Part shown: piece after piece, positions 30,384-41,400 of the stretch | Layout of the letters: each line of letters starts with the position of its first letter | Numbering within the stretch: position 1 is the stretch's first letter | Source of the DNA: Notospermus geniculatus | Lineage: Eukaryota; Nemertea; Pilidiophora; Heteronemertea; Lineidae | NCBI GenBank assembly: GCA_002633025.1 | Contig: NMRB01000138.1 | Coordinates: forward strand, 107,824 to 171,823 | Length of the DNA: 64,000 bases | Direction of reading: 5' to 3' | Made by a program: the position numbers and the translations under genes | The notes under the pieces: model-generated | The model's database searches: none | Told to the model about the DNA's origin: nothing | What the model saw: only the letters and a program-made list of their open reading frames with translations

Positions 30384-32292
30384 TATTATGGTATCTAGGG
30401 ATCAGGTTGTAACACCATGGAGAACTCCCGATTGACAAATCAAAACAACATATATCACCCAATACTGGCAGGCCACTCAACTTGGTTAAAATCTCCCCAC
30501 AAGTCACAATACTGAAAGTACCAAGGTAGGAATGTACAAATACACATTACAGTCTATCAACGTCAAATGTTGACATTTTATTAAATCTAGATGGCCACCG
30601 CCATTTGAAGTTCATTATATTGACGGCCCCCACCATCATTTAATGATGGGACAGCTTTTTCATATACAAGAATGACAACCCCCCATAATGGAATGACAGT
30701 TCTTGAATATCTTGAAATTACACCCCTTAATTGATAATGACTGGTCTTGCGTAACATGAAGACACCCTCCTTTAATGAATTGACAATTTCTTCACTGTCC
30801 CTTTAACTTTATTATAACAGGATTGCCCCTTTCATACGACAAAACGACTACCCCCGTCACAGTGGCAGTGCTAATCCCCCCCCCCAGATGCCGAAAACAA
30901 CCACCCCTTTATTACACTTGAATGCCATGGCATGACTCCCTGTCATTACAACCACAGACGGACTGCTCCTCAAACGCCATAGACTTGAATACCAAGTGAA
31001 GACTGGCCACTTACGGCAAGAAATGATACTTTTTAATGCCAAAAAATAAAATTTGTTACTTTCTGATACATGCGTGCATCATGACAGAATTCTTAATTTC
31101 ACGTGTGGTTTAAAAATAATCTCTACTCGTTAAAAAAATATTAACTGCATGCAACATACTTCTTAAGTTTATTTCATTTTTGTGGATTATATTTCCTTGA
31201 AATGCCATGAAATGCCTCTTTACACTTTGCAGTGGTCCTCATAAGAGTTTATCTTCCCAGGCAACATTATTCAAAGCAACATGAGTCAGTAACTTGGCTT
31301 TAAATCGATCTATCTTCAGTTCATTCCCGTTGATTTAATGCCAAGACAAACTTTAACGCCAAGTTAGAGACTCTATTTCAACCCTGATCATAACTTCTCT
31401 ACAAGAATGCCAAACTTAAAAATCCACACAAACAAGATCACTCCACTGTCCGAGTTCATTTCAGATCCAAAACAAACCATTATTATATGCATATACATCA
31501 TAACCAATCATCAACAAATTTAAAATCAGACTATATACAACTCAAGATTAGGTAGGATCGTCTCAAAACTCATCCATTAAAACCATTTCTCATGTTTACA
31601 TTTGACGACGCGGCCACGGTAACAGAGGATTCCATATCCCAGGATCAACAGATTGACCTGCTGAGGAAAAGTTCCAGGCAAACACTCAGTATCTTTTGAA
31701 GTGACACTCCAAACATTTTTAACAGAAATTTCATAGAAATACTGTGGTAGTTCTCAATTACAGCAGGCTATCTCCCAAAAGTGACGCCCGAAACTTTTTA
31801 GCATTAACACGATTTCATAGAAATACTGCAGTAACTTTCAAATACTGTCCTATGGCAAGGAGCCTACTTCCAACACAACAGGAAGTTTGGGTCTTGGTTT
31901 CAAATTATTTGCCATTGAGATAACACTAACGGAAGGAAAACAAGCATAGGTTAATGAATGGGTATTTGGGCCAATGCCTGACGAATGTCCCTTAACTGCC
32001 GGTGCCTACAGTTTATGGGGACACATGCAAATATTTTAGTGTACGACCTGGCCTCTCCACTATGGACATCCTTACGACTGGCAAATGCTGTCCTCAACTG
32101 AAAGGTGTCACAATTACGGAGACCAAGACACGCCGAATTGTAACAAATTTCCGGGAATATCAATGCAACAACTGGAATGAGCAACTGGTCTTTAAATACT
32201 TCCCAAAGAAGTCATGTTTGGGGAGAAACATCACAAAAACTCCCGTGCCAATACATGACCTTGACCTCTAACCCTGCACCATTGAATGACCT

Positions 32293-32473
32293 TCACCCCT
32301 GACCCTGCAGCATGAGAACTTGTTCTTCTAAAGCTTGCTCCTCTTCCATCCTAGCGTGGTACTCGGCTAACGTTTTCTGGATGACGTCCTTGGAATAGCG
32401 ACACCTGGCAGAACCGCAGGCGCAGGTGAAATGTTTCCATTTGATGATCCAGAACTTCTCGCCGTAGTCGAAT
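32293..32473 (-). CDS. EHMT: EHMT exon 23: SET end, post-SET, stop
   Basis: [20 protein letters not shown] with the post-SET zinc site CACGSARC, then a Glu/Leu-rich tail ending MLQGQG and TGA at 32295-32293. FDYGEKFW includes the catalytic Tyr. Confidence 0.97.
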
Positions 32474-35400
32474 CTGTAACGAGAGGTTTGCAAGATCAGA
32501 AAATAAGGTGACATGCTCGCCTAATGACTTTCATGTTCCCTTAGCTGAGATTGCTTCCAAGACTTGCAAACATAAATGAGCTTTGTAGAGAACTGTTCAG
32601 AACTTACCCTAGTTCCTCTCCCGCCTTGATCTCTCGCGATGAGAAGAAACAAATACGTGGAAAACGTAAATCTTGATGGTCGATGAAGACTTTGACAGGA
32701 ACGATGTTTGGTTCGCACAGATGGTTGATGAATCGGGCCACGTTGCCATACTTTCTGGCATCGATACAGTAAGTTTCTCCATCCTAAGAGAAAGCAGCCA
32801 TTGTAATTTGAGCCAAAATGTCTTGATTTTGGCTGTCAGAGTGGTGCAGCGGAATCATCGGCACCTGTCACCGGTATATAATACAGTGCAGGGGTGGATC
32901 CTGGATCCAGCAAGAGAAGAGGCCCACTATAGGCCCTTCGAGATTAAAAATTCGTGGTAAATAGCAAATAGGTTTTGAAGATTTCAACATTGCTTGGTCA
33001 ATTTCAACGATTTTCTACATTAAGGGCCGTATTCACGGATCGCACTTTAGCCTAAAGTATAGCTTAAGTTAGACTTTCTCTATGCTTGAAGCATTACGAA
33101 AAGTCAGACTTTAAGGAAAGTGTGACCCGTGCATACGGCCCTAAGAGCCCTTGGATTCACCAGTGCAGTCTATGGAGGGCAAGAAGGAAATGACGTGACA
33201 TACCTTGTTGTCGAGGTCGAACAGATATGAATCATCTTCCCTCCGATCAGCCTCAGAATCTGAGATTATCTCACCGATGTACCTGGAACAAGATGGAATT
33301 CGATCAGTCTTATGAGACCTTGGGGTGGGAAAATGTCAGGCTCCCAAACGTCAACATATCTACATGTACTTACTCGCAAAGGAATGTACCCTGAGGAATG
33401 TCAAGTAGCGTTCTCACACCCCAACCTCGTCCCTTGGTCCTAAACAACTGCAGGCGACAACTGAAATTAAAATGTTTCGAAATCTCATGAGGTGGACACA
33501 ACACAAGACTGCCGGTTCTCCACCAAACACACAAAATGCTCCCAAAATGGTCTATAGAACTTGTGCAGTGGCTCATTGCAACATCACTTTTGATTGGCAG
33601 TCAATCATGCTGACGTCGACGTCAGAGTGCACTACGAATAAATCACATCATGGCTGAAGTCACACACACTCCACGGGTCACGTCGAGTACAGCGGGCCAA
33701 CCGGTGGGAAGTGACACATCCCCATACATTGCCGCTTATTCCATGTACGCACTCAGTGCACTTCCCACGGCTTGGTCTGCTATTGAGCCTACTCCACTTG
33801 CGCTGACGACAAAGAGCTCTACATGGATCACTGACAAATCAGACCGTCAAGATGGCAGATTTCTCACTGATAACATCAACTTCACTACTCACGTGATGCC
33901 ATTCTGTACGACCCGATTATTACAAGTAGTCCAACAGCGACAGTTATGATTGCATTCGAACAGCAGCGGTGGTTCTATCTGGTTGAAGTCTTTGATCAGG
34001 TGCCCCTCCTTATCGTACCAGCAGCGGACACTGTTACGGCTACACACGCACATCTGTGACGCGCAGTCGTCTTCACACGCACAGCTCTGGAACAGAATAT
34101 CAATCAATTTTACAGAGCCAATATCGACCAACGTAATCAGTGAGTGACACATACTAACATACATCAAGTCTTCCTACGTCCACTGAACACTGAATCGAGA
34201 ACGGAGTACCAAATATACCATTTTAGCTCTATAGAGCTTGTGCAGGTGACGTCATCACGGAAAAGTCTGCCATCTTGCCGGTCAAACTGACGTCAATGAC
34301 GTCGGCGACCCACGTGGTGCACTTTGTTGTCAGTGCAAGCGGAGTGTTTGCGTCTTCAACCATGACGTGATCTACACGTGGCACACTTTGACGTCGACGT
34401 CAGCATGGTGGACTGCCGGTCAAAAGTGACGTCATAATGAGCCACTGCACAAACTCTATAGATGACATTGGCAACATTAGAAGACTATAGACAACACTAG
34501 GCAGATTTGACACAAATTAGGAGGAAACCAGAGTGCCCAGAGAAAAGCTGTGCTGTCAGAGTCGCCCTCCTGTCACATGATGATCAGGTCTGACTGGGGA
34601 TTGAACCTGGAATACCAGAGGTGATGGGGGCCAATGTTTCCACTGGGCCACTTTGACAGCTCGTCAGACGATGCTATCGGTGTAAAATTATCTGACAGCA
34701 GACGTACCTGAAGACTCGTTATGCATCGATTGATGTTCATCGGACTTGTCTCAATGTTTTCCATCACGTAGAGATAGTCCTTAGGGATCTGTTCCTCATC
34801 ACAACCGTTCACACATGGAATAGGATTCTTCTCTTTCCCGTACGATAGATCTCTGTGGAGAGAAGATTTAGAAAAGATGAATCAAGCTGTGAACACGGTA
34901 GAACTCACTTGGCCTCAAGGTGCTTCGATCAGTTACTCAAGGACAGAAATCTTATCAGAATGCTCCAGTATGTCCTAGCAACCCACCGGAGAGACTGGTA
35001 GAGAGAGACAGACAGACTGAGACAGACAGGAGGAGAAAGAGGGATGGAGGAGAGGAGGAGTGAGAGGTGAAAACACAAAAGAGTAGAAAAGTTGGTGTAC
35101 CCACCGATGGATCAATTTTTCAGGTCTTTCCAGTCGTTTGGCAGCAAAATTCTTGAGCTGGCTGTTTACCTTCAGAGCCATCCATGTCGGGCTACTCTGG
35201 TCATTACAGCACTGGAAATAACGACAAACCATCACTCACTTGACCAAGATATCAAACAACAGAGACTTTCTCAGAAGTAAGGAGTATTTGTCACAGAAGC
35301 ATAATGGACAACTCTCTATTAAGGACACCGAATTTAAGTCCTCAATTCACAATCTCCATTGGATCTGACCTTAGCCATCAGGACACCCCTCCATTAAGTA

Positions 35401-38400
35401 CACCATCAATCAAACGCGGCAAATGCTTTCTTATTTTCCGCCGCACTGCACGCAACAGCTTCCAAAGCATAAATTGCACGCATTGCCATGTCGTACCGGT
35501 ACATGATATCACGTTCGGTGTATCCCTTGCCTTACGAATCGGAGTCCACCTCTTGGTCTTCACCCTGACTTACATTTATTGGGGTCTCCCCCTCATTGTT
35601 TTTCCCTTCAACATCAGCGCCCCGTGCAAGGAATAACCTGGAACAAAACAAGACTGATTTAAAGATTATACGATACACCAGTTTTGCACTCATCAGATTC
35701 TAGACAGTCTGGACAGATATCAATAGGACACGACCTTCATTTAGCCACACTCAACAGGTTTGGAAAGTTGATACCTACACAACACATTCATAATGATCCT
35801 GACGGGATGCAATATGTCTGAAAGAGAGAACGGATATGGAGATCAGACAGGGAGTCGCCACTATTGGTCCAAGAACTTCTACACAGATAAGTGACATTCA
35901 CAACTGCCAGAAGACCAGTCATACTTACAGAGGCCTATCACCATGTTCATTAGCACTTTCTAAGTCACAGCCAGCGTTCAGGAAGATCTCGCCGATGTCT
36001 GCACTCCCAGAGAATGCTGCCCAATGGAGAGCAATGTTCTCTTCCTGCAAGAGAGATGCATTTTTACTCGAGTTACAAATTTCAGTTTCCACGTCAGATT
36101 CAGTAAACTAGGTGATGAATTCTTCAGCAGAATAACCAGACTTTTCATTCTGGAGCTGCAAGAGTGACACAAGCCTGTCATCTCAGAGGCTCCAGTTTTA
36201 TCTCCGGCCAGAACACCTCTTCAACCGACTGCAAGAGCAACTTTATTTGACAGCAGTTTTCTGCGGGCATTCCAGTTTCCTCCTACACATTAATAATAAT
36301 TTCATCTGTTGCTCACAGAACTGATATTGCCATATTCGGCACGGAGATCGCAATTCAATACTTTGAACTTACATTATCCTTAATATTCACATCAGCTCCT
36401 TTGTGTAGTAAATATTTGACAATTTTAATCCGGCGGTACTCTGCGGCCCAGATTAACGGTGTCCAACCGCCCTCGTCCAGAATGTTAATACTAATCTTCT
36501 CTGTGTCTAGAAGGTACTTGACGACGTCCATGTGGCCCTCTCTGGCCGCTATGTGCATGCACGTCATACCGTCATCAGCCTGGAGGTGAACGAAAGGAAA
36601 TCAGGATGAAAAGAGGATTTTAAACTTTGTTTTAACCTTTGAGTGCCATCCAAAGAACTACATGCAACTGTTAACTGCCTCAAAGATATGATGTTCAAAG
36701 AATTTATTTCTTACCCTGGCATTGACGAGGGCCCCAGCCTTGATGATAAGGTCCACAAGGTCCAAGTGGTTATGCTCCGCAGCCTTCATAAGGGGCGTGA
36801 TGAGCTCACTGTCCTGGGCATTGGGGTCAGCACCAGCCTGGAACGAGGTAGAGAAAGATTCGACTTGAAAGGTGCCCGTTTGAAAACAAACTATGAGTCT
36901 GTAGACAGTTGAACCTCACCTCCATGGAAAATGGAACCAGTACGGACAACTTCATGGCTTACCTGCAACAGACAGTGTGCAATGGCCAAGTAGCCACTGC
37001 CAGCAGCCGCATGGAGGGCAACCTGGTTCCCATGTTCTTCAAACCTGTAGTTAGGGTCAAAACCATCGGCTGCAAGAGAAACATATAGTCAATTTCATAC
37101 AACTATGTCTTACCTCTGTAATCAGGACACCTCTCCAGTGCTGTACAAGCAATGGTGTCCTCAACATAGAGGTTCCACTGTACAGGACCAGGTACCTACC
37201 AAGCATGTAGATTACTTTTTCAAGATCACCCATTCTTGAATAGGGATAAAGGTTTTTGGGAACGAAGCGAAGTTTCTTCGGTCTGAAGTCAGCTTCTAGA
37301 AGGGATAGAATGGACTCCAGCTGTAGCCGTGTTGGTCCCACAGGGAGGCCCTCTGGAAAATGATGATATGAAATGGTCAACGAGATGATTATGGATCATC
37401 CGCAACTCTGTTTTTAGACAGAAGTGAACAACAAGAAGGAATTCAGATCATCTTTGCAGCACTCCTCCACCTGAGTTTTCTCAGATAAGTTGGCTCTCTA
37501 TGGGCAACTCATCCATAGAAAGCTATGGGCAGTTGTTATCATTGGTCTCGTTGTAAGTCATAAGGAAACCAACATTGGTGAATTGCCCATTGAGAGCCGA
37601 CTCCAGTGACACAAACGACTGACCATACTTGTCTACATTTGTGAACCGGCACAGCAAAATGAGTCGGAAGTCGCACAGAAGAAGACGAAGGTGGAACCAG
37701 ACAGCAACCACAGAAATCGACCAAGTCAAATTTCACAATGGGCAGACAATCCTGAAATCAGCGAACCGCTGGTGTCACCTGGGACATGTTGGGTCTTCTC
37801 ATGTGCGCATTCCGACTCATTTCGTCGTGCCGGGTCACATTTAAGATGCCCATAGAGAGCAGACTCCAGCGACACAAATGACTGCCCATACTTGTCTACA
37901 TTCAAGATGCCCATAGAGAGCCAACTCCAGTGACACAAATGACTGCCCATTCTTGTCTACATTCAAGATGCCCATAGAGAGCAGACTCCAGTGACACAAA
38001 TGACTGCCCATACTTGTCTACATTCAAGATGCCCATAGAGAGCCAACTCCAGTGACACAAATGACTGCCCATACTTGTCTACATTCAAGATGCCCATTGA
38101 GAGACGACTCGCACGAGAAAACTTTCACGTGGAGCAGCGTCTTTACTATCGAGTGTACCACATACCGGCTGAGAGGACTTTCTCAGACGACTCTATCTTG
38201 AAGGAATACACAGATTTCTCAGGTTCCTCTTCATCCTCTTTCCCACTGTTTCGTTTTAACATGGCCATCCTGGCACTTCCTTTCCTGGAACATACGGAAA
38301 TAATACAGATAAGAATGTTTGTCTAGCATCGTTGAAGGTCATCAAACTCATTCACAGCACTAGCAGAACATGGGCTTCCCCAAATCCAGTGCAGCCGGGT

Positions 38401-41400
38401 TTGTGGAGTGTACTACTCTAGAGGACAGAAGAATGTCAACTGAACATGCCTATCACCTTACCCAGCTTTAACTTCCTCAGCCTTTATGAAAAACGACGAT
38501 TTTGATCTCGGTTCGTTAAGCTTTAGCGACACCTCGAACTGTTCTGAATCCTCCCCGCAATGTGGGCAATAAAACTTCCCGTCTTTAAAAACTTGACATT
38601 GTTTATGGAAATGGTGAATTATATTCCCTCCTTCCAGTTTACATTGATAAAATTTACCCTGAAAAATAATATTTCAGTCATTCAATCTGTTGTAAATCTG
38701 GTGCAAAGACGTTCAACAAGTTTTCAGCACAAATAACCGCCCCGGGCCGAATACTGGAAGAAATTCTGAAAAGTTCACCCACGAAGTTTACCTGAGTACA
38801 GAAATGGCCACAACCAGGACAACACTGGTGACTTTTTAGTCTTTTCCGATGAACTTCGCAGACGGCCATGAAGGGTATCTTGACAGCAGGTCTCACCAGT
38901 TGAGCATTGGTCACTTTATTACAACAGCCTATCACCTGGAAGTAGGTCATTTGAATTTGAAAAATCACGCACGGCAGAAGAGAGGCAACGGGCTATTTCA
39001 GGCTCCAAACGGGAAATTCTGCAGTCTCACACAATTAGCATCCAGTTTTGTGAGTCTTTCATTTTCAACGCCAATAATTCACGAATGTTCGGTTGTCGAC
39101 TCGGAGCTCACCTTGCCGTCTATGGAATCTAAAGCTTGGCAGTACGTTACTTGGCCCAAGTTGGCAAACGAAGCACCATTCACTTTACAAGCACACAAAG
39201 GAATGAGATCTACCTCGAGGGGTACATCGGGCTTTTTCTGGAAAGGATGAGCAACATGCAGCAAGGTCAACAAATCATATGCGGAAACATGGACTCTGAA
39301 TGTAAGGTTTCATAGGAAAGGTAACCTTACCCATCCAGAAGTGGTACAACACGTAGTCGCAAATTTGGTCTCCGGATATGCCATGCCAGACTTCACTCAA
39401 ACGTTTACAGATTTTCTCCGTTAATACATGTCATTTTTATGGGTTTTCAAAAGATATGATTATCAACTACATGTTCTATTTAATGCTTATGGTTACCAAG
39501 TACATGTACTTACATCAGAAGGAGTTGCAGCACCCACCACAGGGCCCGGACTCCTAGGTGGCGTTACAACTCCACTTGGAACAGGCGTTGGACTCGATTC
39601 GGTGGACATTTTCCTGAGTGGAGGTGGAGGTCTGGTAGCATTGATGGCCCGTTTGAGCTGTGATTGAGAATTGACGTGAAGAGGTGATGAAGTGGAGATC
39701 ATTTTGTACGCTCGTTGTGGCGTGCACATCACGCTCTTCAGCGGCGTCAAGTTGGGTGGACGAGACAGTGGCGCTAAGAGGAACGGCTTCTCCCCCGACG
39801 CGTTCTTAATTATCGGCGAGGATTTGTTAGCACCTGTTTCCGGCGTCCTTTGTATATAAGTCACCATATTAGAATTTGTCCCCGTGATCAACCCTCGGCC
39901 AAGAAGCGACACCTGTTGTGGCCGAGGGGACGGCGATATCGGCACCAAGACAACGTTCGTTACGGCGCTTGGACTTGCACTATAAATAATATTGTTCAAC
40001 TTTGTTGTGGCAGTGGACAGTTTTTGAGATGACACCTGTTGGGAGACAGCAGGAGATGGCGTACCCTTCACCAGTTCACCAATGCAATTAGGATTATTAG
40101 ATTGAGTGACAACGTTTATGATCTTTGGGGGTGTGTCACTCCGTTCCGTTGACTGAAGTATGTAGCCCATCTTTTGTTTCGGCGGAGGTAGTGGGACAGA
40201 TGTCTCGCAGGATGTCATTGGCTGCTTGTCAAATCGTCCCTTCTTTGCAACAGATGGACCAGAATCAGAATCTGAAAAGTAAGTTGATGATTGAGGAACA
40301 GGTACAGGTCAAAAAGGCCCTAAAAGTCCATAAAACAGGCAGGCTAAATCAGTTTTAAAAGAAACCCCTCACCTTCAGTGACTGGACTTTTGATTCTGAG
40401 CCTCTTCAAATCTTTATCCTGCAATTTGAAAGTGTAATGAAGTCATCTCCAAACCAGTGTTTTTGACTCCAATTTAGTATTTGGTAAAGAGTAGAGGGTA
40501 CACAGACTACGAAGTGTACCAAGTATACCAAAGGTGACTATACAAGAGTGTGGTTACCTGTGACACAGCTTGAGGTCTGCCCTCATACAATATGTCCTCC
40601 ATGGACGTATCTGGCGATTCATCCACATCAATTATCTCATCAATGTCCTGATTGACGGCAGAATTATTGTTCGTTTCTTTCTGAATTTCTTTTTCACCTG
40701 GAAGTTTTTTCTTGTAATCTGCCTTTCGATGGATCTGAGGAAGTTTATACGTTCCCGCCTTTCGTCTCCGCTTGCGTTTAATGGCGGACACTTTTCGTCT
40801 TTTTCCAGTAATTGTATAATTAGCACCACTTTTTTTCACATTTGTGCTCGGAATATTTGCCACTGTTTCTCCAGCAGCACTAGCATCTTCTAATTCATTA
40901 ACAGCACTAGGATGTATCGATACTTCTGGCACCTCTTTTTTCACGCCAGTCCGTTTTACACTAACAACAGCATCCTCTAAATTTGGTACTTTTACTTTCA
41001 CATTAGCGATAGGAGCTAAATTTATTGTCCTAACTTCGGAAAAGTTATTCACTAATCCATGAGATGATGGTTTAGTCGGCCCAGCAGATTTCCGGGCTCT
41101 CTGGATTGTCTTCTGAGAACTCCCATCCTCACTAAGAGTCTCCGGTACACGTTGATTACTTGGGATAGGCTCGGGTGAACTTTTGTCACTCCCCTCCCCT
41201 TTAACATCACTCCCCCCACAACTGTCGTGACTAGTATCACAGTCGACAGACAAATCATTTACCGCCCCACCATCATTTTTCTCTGCGACATTTGCATCAT
41301 CATCCTTCACACCATTTTTCTGGATTTCATCATCAGTGACGCTGATGGCTCCATTTTCACATGCATCAGTGTCATGTTCCTGTTGCGAATGTTTGGGTGA

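Larger units (their letters stand above)
26598..32292. other. Intergenic region between hemicentin 5' end and EHMT 3' end
   Basis: Must contain the hemicentin promoter above 26597 and the EHMT 3' UTR below 32293. No gene is supported. A candidate EHMT polyadenylation signal (TTTATT on plus) is near 31168. Most of the rest is transposon fragments listed separately, with AT-rich unique sequence at 30500-31950. Confidence 0.7.
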
